From NCBI GenBank assembly GCA_038396585.1, contig CP121691.1:2480001-2544000 (forward strand): DNA of 64,000 nt, given 5' to 3'. The translations under genes and the position numbers were made by a program. Shown here piece by piece: positions 46,197 through 54,895 of the stretch. The DNA comes from Vallitaleaceae bacterium 9-2. Lineage in GTDB: Bacteria > Bacillota > Clostridia > Lachnospirales > Vallitaleaceae. The notes under the pieces were generated by a model. That model was not told the DNA's origin. It did no database searches and saw nothing but the letters and a program-made list of their open reading frames with translations. Numbering within the stretch: the stretch's first letter is position 1; every line of letters begins with the position of its first letter.

Positions 46197-46772
46197 CTAA
46201 TAAAATGTAGCTACTTTTTCTATGATTTCCTCATTGGATTTGTGCCCTGGTAATGCTTCTATAATTTTTCCATCGCTCCCTATAAAAACGGATGTTGGAA
46301 ATGCGCGAACATTCAATTCTTTTCCAAGTTCTGCCTCTGTATCAATAAGTACAGTTATATGCTCATACTCAAGTCCCTCAAACCATTCTCTAAAGTCTTG
46401 TTCCGACTGTTCTCCATTAGCTCCTGGAGTTACAACAGTAAACACCTTAAACTCTGTATCCATATTGCTTAACGCATCAATTTCTGATAGACCCGCTAAA
46501 CATATCGAACACCATGATGCCCAGTATTTCATATAGATTTTTTCACCTTCTAAATCTGACAATCGGTAGGTATTGCCTTGAAGGTCCTTAAGTTCAAACT
46601 CCGGCGCCATAACGCCTGAATTTTTTTCTACCATTGCGTTATCCTCTATCATGACTGATTCTGCATCCATGTTCTCGACTGTCTCTGTAGCTTCTTGTAC
46701 AGGTGCACAAGAGACTGTCACCATTGTTACAAGTATGATACTTGCTATCGTTTTATACATTGATTTTTTCAT
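46197..46772 (-). CDS. Extracytoplasmic thioredoxin-like lipoprotein
   Basis: 191 residues. Signal with lipobox VSC (Cys ~22), then an acidic linker to ~50. TlpA/AhpC-TSA fold: APEFELKDLQGNTYRLSDLEG, YMKYWASWCSICLAGLSEI (CSIC active site) and AFPTSVFIGSDGKI with the cis-Pro. Accepts electrons from membrane CcdA and passes them to MsrAB, as known for Etrx-CcdA-SpMsrAB2 of pneumococcus. AAGGAGG precedes the ATG; 14 bases after ccdA. Membrane-anchored, outside. Confidence 0.93.
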   Translation of the reverse strand: MKKSMYKTIASIILVTMVTVSCAPVQEATETVENMDAESVMIEDNAMVEKNSGVMAPEFELKDLQGNTYRLSDLEGEKIYMKYWASWCSICLAGLSEIDALSNMDTEFKVFTVVTPGANGEQSEQDFREWFEGLEYEHITVLIDTEAELGKELNVRAFPTSVFIGSDGKIIEALPGHKSNEEIIEKVATFY

Positions 46773-46785
46773 TTTATATTCCTCC

Positions 46786-47490
46786 TTAACGTAATAGGTT
46801 TTCCACCCATCGAACGATGACCATCAAATTATTTGTCATTAAAACAAGTCCCATAAAAATAATCAAAACACCTCCTGCAATACGGATTTTTTCTGTATGT
46901 TTATATAGCGCTTTGACCCGTTTTAAAAGAACATCTGAAAAAATTGCCACCAGCATAAATGGAATCATCAATCCAACAGAATATATAAACATAAGTAATC
47001 CTCCATACAGTGCACTGCCTTCACTTGCGGATAATCCAAGTACCGCTACAAGTACTGGTCCGACACATGGTGTCCAGCCAAAGCTAAAGGTTAACCCCAG
47101 CAGATATGCCCCTAAGAAGTCGGCTTTTGCAGAACGCGTCAGATGAAGTTTCTTTTCTCGATTCAGCCGTTGTATCTTTAATAGTCCCACTTGATGCAAT
47201 CCTAAAATAACAACGATGCCACCTGCAATACGGATAAAACCATCACTATATAACAAACTACCAAGTGCTCCTGCTCCAAACCCCAGCAGTACAAATGCCG
47301 TTGATAGGCCTAGAACAAAGATAGCTGCCTTGAGCATCGGCTTTGAAACTATTTTCCATTTGTATGTTTTCTCATCCGGATTGGCTTCAGCAAAATAGCC
47401 GATGTATACAGGGATAATAGGCAAAATACATGGATTAAAAAAAGACAATACTCCTGCGATAAACACGGTACTCATATATAAGCTTTCCAT
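46786..47490 (-). CDS. ccdA: CcdA/DsbD-type membrane electron carrier
   Basis: 234 residues, six TM helices. Moves electrons from cytoplasmic thioredoxin to outside thiol proteins. Seen: FIAGVLSFFNPCILPIIPVYIGYF (first conserved Pro-Cys) and FSFGWTPCVGPVLVAVLGL (second). These two Cys form the transfer disulfide. Length typical of CcdA. First gene of the operon. ATG at 47490 kept; an in-frame ATG at 47475 with GGAAAG upstream is an alternative. Confidence 0.94.
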   Translation of the reverse strand: MESLYMSTVFIAGVLSFFNPCILPIIPVYIGYFAEANPDEKTYKWKIVSKPMLKAAIFVLGLSTAFVLLGFGAGALGSLLYSDGFIRIAGGIVVILGLHQVGLLKIQRLNREKKLHLTRSAKADFLGAYLLGLTFSFGWTPCVGPVLVAVLGLSASEGSALYGGLLMFIYSVGLMIPFMLVAIFSDVLLKRVKALYKHTEKIRIAGGVLIIFMGLVLMTNNLMVIVRWVENLLR

Positions 47491-47550
47491 TAATTCTCAC
47501 ATCCTTTTTCGGTTTGGTATATTTTAATTATAGCTTTCCCTCTATGTTTT

Positions 47551-47565
47551 TGATATAGATTCTCA
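47551..47565. promoter_or_regulatory. Weak Fur-box-like sequence before the ccdA operon
   Basis: TGATATAGATTCTCA matches the 7-1-7 Fur repeat at about 12 of 14 informative positions when read on the minus strand. A -10 TATAAT (47532-47527 region, minus strand) lies downstream with a poor -35. Evidence is slight. Confidence 0.3.
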
Positions 47566-47611
47566 TTGCTATTTTCTTTAATCTCATTAGATACTCTACT
47601 GATTGTACAAA

Positions 47612-47643
47612 AAAAGCCATCCCTCGTACGAGGGATGGCTTTT
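47612..47643 (-). terminator. Perfectly palindromic terminator
   Basis: A 32-base perfect palindrome with 16-base arms (arm AAAAGCCATCCCTCGT), flanked by A-runs and ending TTTT. It ends the 86-aa membrane protein gene and may also stop transcripts from the other direction. Confidence 0.85.
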
Positions 47644-47663
47644 AATAATACTATATGTCTTAA

Positions 47664-47924
47664 TTAATAACTTGAAAATCCTGCCGCAATCGCAGCACCA
47701 AATAATATAAACACAACTATTTGAAGAACAATAAGTATTACAGTGAAAATCAATGAAGCTTTAAAGAAGTTTGCTTTACATGTAGGTGTTCCGCTACCAA
47801 ATGCCCATACAAACATCATAATAATGTTTACAATAGGAATAATCATAATGATCATTGAAAGAAACCATTCTCCAACAGTTACCTCTTGATGTTGAGCTCC
47901 ATTATAATGTTGCTGATTGTCCAT
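47664..47924 (-). CDS. Small two-TM hypothetical membrane protein
   Basis: 86 residues. Two TM helices: GEWFLSMIIMIIPIVNIIMMFVWAF-type segment (~18-42) and SLIFTVILIVLQIVVFILFG (~57-76), short polar ends with a Gln/His-rich N-terminus. The tail FWKAS-like motif is here ANFFKAS. Resembles small membrane proteins common in Clostridia, function unknown. AAGGAGG ribosome site; stand-alone with terminator. Confidence 0.7.
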   Translation of the reverse strand: MDNQQHYNGAQHQEVTVGEWFLSMIIMIIPIVNIIMMFVWAFGSGTPTCKANFFKASLIFTVILIVLQIVVFILFGAAIAAGFSSY

Positions 47925-47997
47925 ATTAAATACCTCCTTATATTTGTTCTATCATTATACAACATTAGAATGCAATTTTCTACTTTTTGTTTATTAT

Positions 47998-48588
47998 TCA
48001 TCGTGATAAAAATGGATGCCCTTTAATATAAAACCTCCACGGAACATCTTTATATTCTTGTGCATAGTCAATATTTATCCGTGGCCCTGAACACACTTCT
48101 ACTTTCGATTGCTCAAGCTCAACTACATATAGCTGTGTCCCCAAAATCATATTGCTCCCATTTAAAGACTTATCTACACCAAGCGCTTGACACAGTTTCC
48201 CTGGTCCATTAGTTAAATCTTCAAGCTTATTTGATTTTATTTTTCTATTTTCTTGAATATATTCTAATCCTTCTAGCGGTTCTACCGCTCGAATAAGCAC
48301 CGCTTCCGGTTTATCTTTTTTGGCTGCTACTACATTTAAACAATAATACATCCCATAAATAAGATAAATATACGCATGTCCCCCTTCTAAAAACATTGTC
48401 TCTGTTCGCTTTGTACGCTTATTATTATACGCATGGCACCCTTTATCTTCCGGTCCAATATATGCTTCGGTTTCAACAATTCGAGTAATAATTGTCCGCC
48501 CATCCATTTCTCGAACCAACCCTTTTCCTATAAGCTCCTTGGCCAACGTTAAAGCATCTTGTAAAAAAAACTCTTGCTCCAGTCGCAT
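47998..48588 (-). CDS. 3-Methyladenine DNA glycosylase (AAG/MPG family)
   Basis: 196 residues from the ATG at 48588 after GGAGGG (the longest frame from 48606 has its ATG before the ribosome site). Removes alkylated or deaminated purines. Seen: LAKELIGKGLVRE, ITRIVETEAYIGPEDKGCHAYNNKRTKRTETMF with the conserved catalytic Glu, GGHAYIYLIYGMYYCLNVV, VLIRAVEPLEG and DLTNGPGKLCQALGVDKSLNG. Length typical. Stand-alone, divergent from sodA. Confidence 0.93.
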   Translation of the reverse strand: MRLEQEFFLQDALTLAKELIGKGLVREMDGRTIITRIVETEAYIGPEDKGCHAYNNKRTKRTETMFLEGGHAYIYLIYGMYYCLNVVAAKKDKPEAVLIRAVEPLEGLEYIQENRKIKSNKLEDLTNGPGKLCQALGVDKSLNGSNMILGTQLYVVELEQSKVEVCSGPRINIDYAQEYKDVPWRFYIKGHPFLSR

Positions 48589-48693
48589 ACAATCCCTCCT
48601 TTGCATTTATCCTACCTATAAATACTTTTTTTTGCAAGGAAACTTTTATGACACCCTTGCATTTCCAATTAATGTATGTTATCATTCTTTTAT

Positions 48694-48712
48694 GATATTG
48701 ATTATCATTTTC
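48694..48712. promoter_or_regulatory. Fur-box-like operator before sodA
   Basis: GATATTGATTATCATTTTC matches 16 of 19 bases of the classic Fur box, with core TGATATTGATTATCA. It lies just upstream of a TATAAT (48714-48719), so binding would hide the promoter. AAAGGAGG then leads the sodA ATG. Confidence 0.6.
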
Positions 48713-48754
48713 ATATAATATATTACTCACATTTCATTAAAGGAGGAAATAACT

Positions 48755-49360
48755 ATGAACTTTGAATTACCTAAATTAAACTATGCATACGATGCATTAG
48801 AACCTCACATTGACAAAGCAACTATGGAAATCCATCATAGCAAGCACCATGCAGGTTATACAAATAACTTGAATGCGGCTCTTGAAGGAAAGAATATAGA
48901 TAAAAATATAGAAGAACTGTTAACCTCAATTCCATCACTTCCAAGCGATATTCAAACAGCCGTTATCAATAATGGTGGCGGATATTATAACCATAAGATT
49001 TTTTGGGAGATTATCGGTCCAAATGGTGGCGGCGAACCTAAGGGAGCCTTAAAAGAAGCAATTAATGCTACATTTGGTTCCTTTGAAGCCTTTAAAGACC
49101 AGTTTTCTAAAGCTGCTGCAACGCGTTTTGGTTCTGGATGGGCTTGGCTTACTTTTGCTAACGGTCAATTAGAGATTTCCTCTACGCCTAATCAAGACTC
49201 CCCTATTTCCGAAGGAAAAGAGGTCATTCTTGGTCTGGATGTCTGGGAACATGCATATTATCTAAATTATCAAAACCGTCGTCCAGATTATATTAAGGCT
49301 TTTTGGAACGTTATCAATTGGGACGCCGTTGAACGTCGTTATGAAGATGCTATAAAGTAG
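48755..49360 (+). CDS. sodA: Superoxide dismutase, Fe/Mn family
   Basis: 201 residues. Disproportionates superoxide. Metal ligands: His in [24 protein letters not shown] (two His), Asp and His in [22 protein letters not shown]. Also [16 protein letters not shown] and [24 protein letters not shown] favours Mn use but Fe or cambialistic use cannot be excluded. Strong AAAGGAGG ribosome site. Intrinsic terminator follows. A Fur-like box overlaps the promoter. Confidence 0.96.
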   Translation: MNFELPKLNYAYDALEPHIDKATMEIHHSKHHAGYTNNLNAALEGKNIDKNIEELLTSIPSLPSDIQTAVINNGGGYYNHKIFWEIIGPNGGGEPKGALKEAINATFGSFEAFKDQFSKAAATRFGSGWAWLTFANGQLEISSTPNQDSPISEGKEVILGLDVWEHAYYLNYQNRRPDYIKAFWNVINWDAVERRYEDAIK

Positions 49361-49371
49361 TATTAATCCTT

Positions 49372-49403
49372 TACCCCTCACCTAAAATATGAGGGGTATT
49401 TTA
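49372..49403 (+). terminator. sodA terminator
   Basis: TACCCCTCA (49372-49380) pairs with TGAGGGGTA (49390-49398), then TTTT. Confidence 0.8.
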
Positions 49404-49442
49404 TGTCACAGCTTATTAAACTATGAACATTCTGTAAATATT

Positions 49443-50245
49443 TGGGGACGGTACTTGAATTTTCTTTTATCTTCGTGTATGCTATAGATAATCCATAAAC
49501 AAAGAGGCTAAATAAAGTATGCACAAGGGGTGATGACATGGCAAGAACAGCACGAATTAAAGATGAATTTGGACGTTATTATATTAAACAACATGGCGGT
49601 CATAGCCGTTGTCTCTTTCAAACAGATGCAGATCGGTTACGGTTTGCCGATATCCTTAATGCATGTCAGGCAAAATACGGTTTCTTACTCCATGGATATT
49701 GTTTAAGTTCGGATAATACTTATGAACTTGTCGTTGATGTAAACGGCGGAGATATATCAAAGATTATGAAAAGCATCAACATCTCCTACGCTATGTATAC
49801 AAAATGTGAAGGACAATTGTTTAAAGATCGCTTCAAAAGTGAACTTATTGCCTCAGATGAAGATTTATCAAAAATTAAACTAAAGTTTAAACAGCGTCAA
49901 AACCATTTGGAGGGTAGACAGTTTACCGTATGTTTTGATAATACCCAAAGTACACCAAAGGAATTAACCTCATTTTATTTTGAGGATTGTCAAAATTGTA
50001 TTCGTTCCTTTGATTTAGCAAAAGACAAGCTTCAAACCATTACTATCGACCGAGGATTGTCCATAGATGAATTACTTAGAGACAAACCTTTACGCAACGA
50101 ACTCATTCGTTTATTTAGAAAACATTCAACATTATCATTAAAACAATTAGGACAGCTTTTTGGCAATCTATCTGAATCAACAATTAGCAAATTGTTAAAG
50201 TAACTTACAAAATGTGTATACGTCGGAATTCAAGTTCCGTCACCA
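49443..50245 (+). mobile_element. RAYT-type element with 19-base inverted ends
   Basis: TGGGGACGGTACTTGAATT at 49443-49461 and its reverse-complement counterpart at 50227-50245 agree at 17 of 19 positions and bracket the transposase-like gene. GGGGACGG-type ends of this kind are familiar around RAYT/Y1 transposase genes in Firmicutes. No target duplication is visible. Confidence 0.6.
49538..50203 (+). CDS. RAYT/Y1 transposase-like protein with degenerate HUH motif
   Basis: 221 residues. N-terminal ARIKDEFGRYYIKQHGGHSRCLFQTDADRLRF and YGFLLHGYCLSSDNTYELVV follow the REP-associated tyrosine transposase pattern, but the metal-binding HUH (usually MPNHVHLL) reads SSDNTYELV, with no His. The Tyr helix is kept: SINISYAMYTKCEGQLFKDRFKSE. 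The C-terminal ~60 residues are a helix-turn-helix (SLKQLGQLFGNLSESTISKLL). Probably inactive as a nuclease, perhaps domesticated (inference). Flanked by inverted repeats. Confidence 0.8.
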   Translation: MARTARIKDEFGRYYIKQHGGHSRCLFQTDADRLRFADILNACQAKYGFLLHGYCLSSDNTYELVVDVNGGDISKIMKSINISYAMYTKCEGQLFKDRFKSELIASDEDLSKIKLKFKQRQNHLEGRQFTVCFDNTQSTPKELTSFYFEDCQNCIRSFDLAKDKLQTITIDRGLSIDELLRDKPLRNELIRLFRKHSTLSLKQLGQLFGNLSESTISKLLK

Positions 50246-50260
50246 TAAGGAGGCAAAATT

Positions 50261-51277
50261 ATGACATCAAATTTCCAGTTTAACTTTGAGGGTTTTAGTA
50301 CAAACAAACCTCAAATCAATGAAGATACTCTCTATGATTTTTTGATTATTGGCGGTGGTCCTGCAGGTCTTAACGCTGCGCTTTATGCAAAACGCAAAGG
50401 ACTTGAGACTGCAATTATCACCAAACAAATCGGTGGACAGATTGTAAATACCTCTACCGTCGAAAATTACCTAGGCACACAAAAAGCTACTGGCGAAGAG
50501 TTAGTCAATGAATTCAAGTCCCATGTTCTTGAGCTGGAAGTACCTATCGCTGAATATAACGAAGTCGTTGAAATCATTCCCGGTACCTCTTCTCACAAAG
50601 TAGTTTTGGCTGATGGGCAAGTAATTCACGGGCGCACTCTTTTATTAGCTACTGGGACAAATCATCGAAAATTAAATGTTCCAGGTGAAGAACGGCTAGC
50701 AGGTCGTGGTGTTGCTTATTGCGCCATATGTGATGCTCCTCTATACAAAAACAAAAATGTTATTATTGCAGGTGGTGGTAACTCAGCTGTTGAAGCTGCA
50801 CTGGACTTATCCAAAGTTGCCAACCACGTAACATTGGTTCATCGTAGCCAGTTTCGTGCCGATAAGATTCTTGTCGATGAACTCTATCAAAATGACAAAA
50901 TTGATATTCACCTTGAGACACAAATATTAAGCATTGAAGGCGAAGACTTTTTGAGCCATCTTCATGTTCTTGACAAAAACACTCAGCGTGAATTCGACAT
51001 CGCCGGTGATGGTGTCTTTATTGAAATTGGGGTCGTTCCAAATAGTCAGTTGTTTATTGACCTTGTTGATATGAATGCATCCGGTGAAATTATTGTCGAC
51101 GAAAAAGGACAGACCAATGTTCCAGGAATCTTTGCCGCCGGTGATTTAACAACCGTCAGCTACAAACAGATTATAATTGCAGCAAGTGATGGTGCTAAAA
51201 CAGCTTTAGCCGCCAATGATTATATAAACCTATTAAACGCAAAAGAAAGGATGACTACTTATGAAAATGTTAAATAA
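50261..51277 (+). CDS. trxB: Thioredoxin reductase-like flavoprotein
   Basis: 338 residues. FAD motif LIIGGGPAGLNAALYAKRKG, redox pair YCAICDAP, NADPH motif IIAGGGNSAVEAALDLS with VTLVHRS, and IFAAGDLTTVSYKQIIIAASDGAKTAL. A ~20-residue N-terminal extension precedes the FAD site. Reduces thioredoxins with NADPH. Overlaps the next gene (two-thioredoxin-fold protein) by 17 bases, pointing to a dedicated reductase-partner pair. AAGGAGG ribosome site. Confidence 0.95.
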   Translation: MTSNFQFNFEGFSTNKPQINEDTLYDFLIIGGGPAGLNAALYAKRKGLETAIITKQIGGQIVNTSTVENYLGTQKATGEELVNEFKSHVLELEVPIAEYNEVVEIIPGTSSHKVVLADGQVIHGRTLLLATGTNHRKLNVPGEERLAGRGVAYCAICDAPLYKNKNVIIAGGGNSAVEAALDLSKVANHVTLVHRSQFRADKILVDELYQNDKIDIHLETQILSIEGEDFLSHLHVLDKNTQREFDIAGDGVFIEIGVVPNSQLFIDLVDMNASGEIIVDEKGQTNVPGIFAAGDLTTVSYKQIIIAASDGAKTALAANDYINLLNAKERMTTYENVK

Positions 51278-51905
51278 TGAACTTCAACAACAATTAAGAG
51301 AGGTATTTTCTCAACTACAAAACAAAGTGACTATCGCCTTATTTACTGATCAAAATGACTGCTCTACATGTAAAGAGACCAAAGAGTTTATGGAGGAGCT
51401 CCTCCCTTTAAGTGATAAATTAGAACTAAAAAATTATGACATCGATAATGACAGCAAATTGGCTCAAGAATATGATGTAAAAATGGTTCCAAGTATTGTT
51501 TTACTTGATCAAGAGGGTAACTACAAACGTATTAAATTCAATGGGATTCCTGCCGGACATGAAATCAACTCATTTATTCCTGCACTTATTGAAGTCTCTG
51601 GAGCACAAAGTGCACTACCTGAAGAAATGACAAAGGCAATCATGGCCATTAATAAGCCTGTTGATATCAAAGTATTTATCACTCTTGGTTGTCCACATTG
51701 TCCGGGTGCTGTACAAAAAGCTCACAAGTTAGCGCTGATGAATGAAAATATACATGCAGAAATGATTGAAGCTCAAACCTTTAATGAACTGTCAAATAAA
51801 TATAATGTATCCGGCGTTCCAAAAATTGTCATCAACGATACTCATGAGCTCGTAGGTAATCAACCTATTGAAGCTTTCTTAGAAAAAATCGAAAATATCG
51901 CATAA
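51261..51905 (+). CDS. Two-thioredoxin-fold disulfide oxidoreductase (PDO/AhpF-N like)
   Basis: 214 residues in two thioredoxin folds. First: IALFTDQNDCSTCKETKEFM (CSTC) with MVPSIVLLDQ cis-Pro. Second: VFITLGCPHCPGAVQKAH (CPHC) with GVPKIVIND. The tandem layout matches protein disulfide oxidoreductases and the N-terminal domain of AhpF. It is the likely substrate of the overlapping TrxB (overlap 17 bases) and would pass electrons to peroxidase or reductase partners. No peroxiredoxin gene is adjacent. Cytosolic. Confidence 0.9.
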   Translation: MKMLNNELQQQLREVFSQLQNKVTIALFTDQNDCSTCKETKEFMEELLPLSDKLELKNYDIDNDSKLAQEYDVKMVPSIVLLDQEGNYKRIKFNGIPAGHEINSFIPALIEVSGAQSALPEEMTKAIMAINKPVDIKVFITLGCPHCPGAVQKAHKLALMNENIHAEMIEAQTFNELSNKYNVSGVPKIVINDTHELVGNQPIEAFLEKIENIA

Positions 51906-51907
51906 CA

Positions 51908-51983
51908 ATAGACACCTAGGCTTCCCTCCAACTTTTAGACCTAAAAAATCTAAAAATTGGGGGACAAGTCACTAGGTGTCTAT
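51908..51983. repeat. Long imperfect hairpin between convergent genes
   Basis: Outer arms ATAGACACCTAG (51908-51919) and CTAGGTGTCTAT (51972-51983) are perfect. Inner arms CCAACTTTTAGA (51928-51939) and TCTAAAAATTGG (51949-51960) differ at one position, with weaker pairing between. About 76 bases in all. Acts at least as a bidirectional terminator; the right outer arm overlaps the start of the 190-aa gene's 3' end. The size is also like a small REP/MITE unit. Confidence 0.65.
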
Positions 51984-52552
51984 TTGTTTAAATTATAGTC
52001 AGTATAAAAATGCTGCATATATAAAGAATCGATGAGCTCATACTTAAATAAATTGGTCCCTTGAACACTTGTTATCTCACCTTGGTTAAATCGGTCTAGA
52101 AGTTCTTCAATAGGTATTAGACTTTCAATACCAATCATATAGTCATAGTAGCAAAGAAGCTGCTCAAACACATCATAATCTATGGTACCTTTGTCAAAAT
52201 AAAATGCCAGGTTGACCTCTTCTTTTTTTTCTGATTTTCCCATGGGTACGCCAAACATTTTTTTCTGCTTGTCTACATATTTATGACGCATGCTATTGGG
52301 AATATCTTTATTGACAAATAAACTTATGATACTATTTTGTCCATCTCTTGAGCCAAGCGGCAACTTATCTCGATCACTATTCATCTCAGCCGTTCCTAGT
52401 AACTCTGTATCCAGAACAACGAACATGTCATGTGATGCATTGATTTGTTGCAAGATTAAAAACCGTTCCGCTTTGACATCTTTGACACGAGAATACTCCA
52501 CAATGTACTTTCCTTCTTTTTTACGGTATCTGACCTTTACCTTTTTGTCCAT
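51980..52552 (-). CDS. Hypothetical protein
   Basis: 190 residues, cytosolic, no signal or Cys. Mixed beta then alpha (KVKVRYRKKEGKYIVEYSRVKD, FLILQQINASHDMFVVLDTELLG, then IDYDVFEQLLCYYDYMIGI). Middle residues are Lys-rich. It starts 17 bases after the ilvD stop, so it may be read from the ilvD transcript, but it is not a known pathway gene. No family recognised. Confidence 0.6.
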   Translation of the reverse strand: MDKKVKVRYRKKEGKYIVEYSRVKDVKAERFLILQQINASHDMFVVLDTELLGTAEMNSDRDKLPLGSRDGQNSIISLFVNKDIPNSMRHKYVDKQKKMFGVPMGKSEKKEEVNLAFYFDKGTIDYDVFEQLLCYYDYMIGIESLIPIEELLDRFNQGEITSVQGTNLFKYELIDSLYMQHFYTDYNLNK

Positions 52553-52569
52553 ATCACCAAATCCTTTTC

Positions 52570-54288
52570 CTAATCTGTAACCGCCCCACGATCTGCCGAT
52601 GTCACCAAGCGTATGTATTTATTTAACACACCACGTTGATAGCGATAAGGCGGTTCGACCCATTCTTTTCGTCTCTTTTCAAATTCTTCATCACTAAGAT
52701 TGACATAAATTGTATTTGTCGTTATATCTATAGTAATCATATCATAATTTTGAAGAAGTGCAATAGGTCCTCCAACTTGTGCTTCAGGGGCAATATGACC
52801 GATAACTAATCCATGACTACCTCCTGAATACCTTCCATCAGTAAGCATAGCCACTTTTCCACCTAAACCTTTACCGATTACAATCGCACTTATAGAAAGC
52901 ATTTCCGGCATTCCCGGACCACCCTTAGGACCTTGATAGCGAATGACAATAACATCATTCTCAACAATTTCATCCTTCATTAATGCCTCTGTCGCTTCTT
53001 CTTCCGAGTCAAAAACTTTTGCTGGCCCTGTCATCGTTTTTACTGGTACCCCTGACATTTTACATACAGCTCCATCCGGGGCAAGATTCCCTTTAAGAAC
53101 ATATAAGGGACCTTCTGGTTTTAATGGATGTTCAAAATCGCGAATGATTTCTTGGTGTACATCCAAATCAGGAAATTCTCGTAAATTTTCTTCCAATGTC
53201 TTTCCGGTCACTGTCAAGCATTCACCATGAAGTAATCCTTGACGTAATAATATCTTCATAACACCCGGCAGTCCTCCTACATTACTTAAATCCTGCATAA
53301 CATATTTGCCGCTAGGTTTTAAGTCTGCAAGATGAGGAACACGTTTGCGAATACGTTCAAAATCATCATAACTTAAATCAACATCCACTGAATGGGCTAT
53401 CCCCAATAAATGTAAAAATGCATTGGTCGATCCTCCAAGAGCCATAACAACTGTAATTGCATTTTCAAATGCTTTTTTTGTCATGATGTCTTTAGGATAG
53501 ATTCCTTGCTCTAGTAGTTTAATCACTTGAGCACCTGCCCGAGAGGCTTCATCCGATTTATGGCTATCAATAGCTGAAATGGATGCATTATAAGGTAAAG
53601 ACATACCCATGGCTTCAATGGCTGATGCCATGGTGTTTGCTGTATACATCCCACCACACGATCCCGGTCCCGGGCACGCATTACATTCAATTTCATGCAA
53701 TCGCTTTGCATCAATTTCCCCTTTGTTGTATTGCCCTACAGCTTCAAAAGCAGATACAATATCAATCGCCTCTCCATCTAATTTTCCTGGCTGAATTGTG
53801 CCTCCATATACAAATATAGCCGGGATATTTAGTCGACCTATTCCAATCATGCATCCCGGCATATTTTTGTCACAACCTCCAATAGCCACCAAGCCATCAA
53901 GACGCTCTGCCCCAACGACGGTTTCTATGGAATCTGCAATAACTTCACGACTCGGCAAAGAATAGCGCATACCTTCATGTCCCATTGCAATACCATCTGC
54001 AACCGTAATGGTATTAAAAATCATCGGTGCGCCTCCACCTTCTCTAGCTCCTTGTTTTGCATGAAGAGCTATCTGATCGATATGAATATTACATGGCGTA
54101 ACTTCACTCCATGTACTTGCTATTCCAATCATCGGCTTCTTAAAATCTTCATCCTTAAACCCAACCGCCCTAAGCATGGCTCTATTTGGGGTTCGGTTAA
54201 TTCCTTCACTTATATCGATACTATTTATTCTTAACTCTTTTTTTTCTAAGGTATGTTCACATTGTTTTTTATCTTGACAACAGCTCAT
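52570..54288 (-). CDS. ilvD: Dihydroxy-acid dehydratase
   Basis: 572 residues from the ATG at 54288, with AAAGGA before it; the longer frame to 54363 would contain the promoter. Makes 2-ketoacids for isoleucine and valine, using an Fe-S cluster. Seen: [30 protein letters not shown] and [19 protein letters not shown] with the cluster Cys, [38 protein letters not shown]. Length typical. Promoter carries a Fur-like box. Confidence 0.97.
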   Translation of the reverse strand: MSCCQDKKQCEHTLEKKELRINSIDISEGINRTPNRAMLRAVGFKDEDFKKPMIGIASTWSEVTPCNIHIDQIALHAKQGAREGGGAPMIFNTITVADGIAMGHEGMRYSLPSREVIADSIETVVGAERLDGLVAIGGCDKNMPGCMIGIGRLNIPAIFVYGGTIQPGKLDGEAIDIVSAFEAVGQYNKGEIDAKRLHEIECNACPGPGSCGGMYTANTMASAIEAMGMSLPYNASISAIDSHKSDEASRAGAQVIKLLEQGIYPKDIMTKKAFENAITVVMALGGSTNAFLHLLGIAHSVDVDLSYDDFERIRKRVPHLADLKPSGKYVMQDLSNVGGLPGVMKILLRQGLLHGECLTVTGKTLEENLREFPDLDVHQEIIRDFEHPLKPEGPLYVLKGNLAPDGAVCKMSGVPVKTMTGPAKVFDSEEEATEALMKDEIVENDVIVIRYQGPKGGPGMPEMLSISAIVIGKGLGGKVAMLTDGRYSGGSHGLVIGHIAPEAQVGGPIALLQNYDMITIDITTNTIYVNLSDEEFEKRRKEWVEPPYRYQRGVLNKYIRLVTSADRGAVTD

Positions 54289-54334
54289 CAATATCATCCT
54301 TTCTAAAAATACACAGCGATTATTGTTGTATTCT

Positions 54335-54363
54335 ATTATGGACCAAATGATAATGATTGTCAA
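54335..54363 (-). promoter_or_regulatory. ilvD promoter
   Basis: -35 TTGACA (54363-54358), 17-base spacer, -10 CATAAT (54340-54335) on the minus strand, 47 bases before the chosen ATG. The upstream LeuD-type gene ends 8 bases away, so ilvD can be transcribed by itself as well as by read-through. Confidence 0.7.
54348..54362. promoter_or_regulatory. Fur-box-like operator over the ilvD promoter
   Basis: TGATAATGATTGTCA matches the 7-1-7 Fur consensus TGATAATNATTATCA at all but one position. It covers the ilvD -35 and spacer. IlvD holds an Fe-S cluster, so iron control would make sense. Confidence 0.65.
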
Positions 54364-54370
54364 TTAATGT

Positions 54371-54895
54371 TTAGTAGTTTTTATCTGCGTATCCAACCCA
54401 TCCTTCTGCTTCTACAAGTGCTCTGTCAAACCCTTCTAATTTAAAAGGATACACTTTATTGATCGTCTCCGATCGCAAGGTCAAGGTAGCGTTCTCAATA
54501 TCAACGATTGCTTCTGTTGCTTGCCCAGAAAAACTGTCAAACATGTCCTCAATCTCTTCTGCACTAAACTCTGCAGCCAACATACCACAGTTATACATAT
54601 TTTGTCGGAAAATCCGTGCAAAATCCACCGCAAATACTGCATTGATGTCATTGACTTCTAACGCCCAAGGTGCATGTTCTCTTGAAGACCCACATCCAAA
54701 ATTTGAACGCGTAATAATCACTTTTTTATCCAGGATATCTGTTGCTGGATCAAATCCTTCTAGGGTTAAGTCTTCAAGGAGATATGGTTTTAGGGCTTCT
54801 TTTGTAATCTCTGTCAAATATTTTGCAGGAATAATCTCATCTGTATTAATATCACTGCGATCTAAAAATAATACACTTCCGCTAAATGATTTCAT
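54371..54895 (-). CDS. Aconitase-superfamily small subunit (second LeuD-type)
   Basis: 174 residues, the short (HACN/archaeal-like) class. Seen: [59 protein letters not shown]. Partner of the adjacent large subunit, its ATG immediately after the latter's stop. Candidate reactions: 3-isopropylmalate isomerase, citramalate/methylmalate isomerase (isoleucine by citramalate) or homoaconitase; sequence alone does not decide. Lies just upstream of ilvD, which supports a branched-chain role. Ends 8 bases before the ilvD promoter. Confidence 0.85.
   Translation of the reverse strand: MKSFSGSVLFLDRSDINTDEIIPAKYLTEITKEALKPYLLEDLTLEGFDPATDILDKKVIITRSNFGCGSSREHAPWALEVNDINAVFAVDFARIFRQNMYNCGMLAAEFSAEEIEDMFDSFSGQATEAIVDIENATLTLRSETINKVYPFKLEGFDRALVEAEGWVGYADKNY

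Noticed and set aside
48473-48730. Frame on the minus strand over the sodA leader
   Set aside because: Overlaps the glycosylase gene in another frame and crosses the sodA promoter, no ribosome site.
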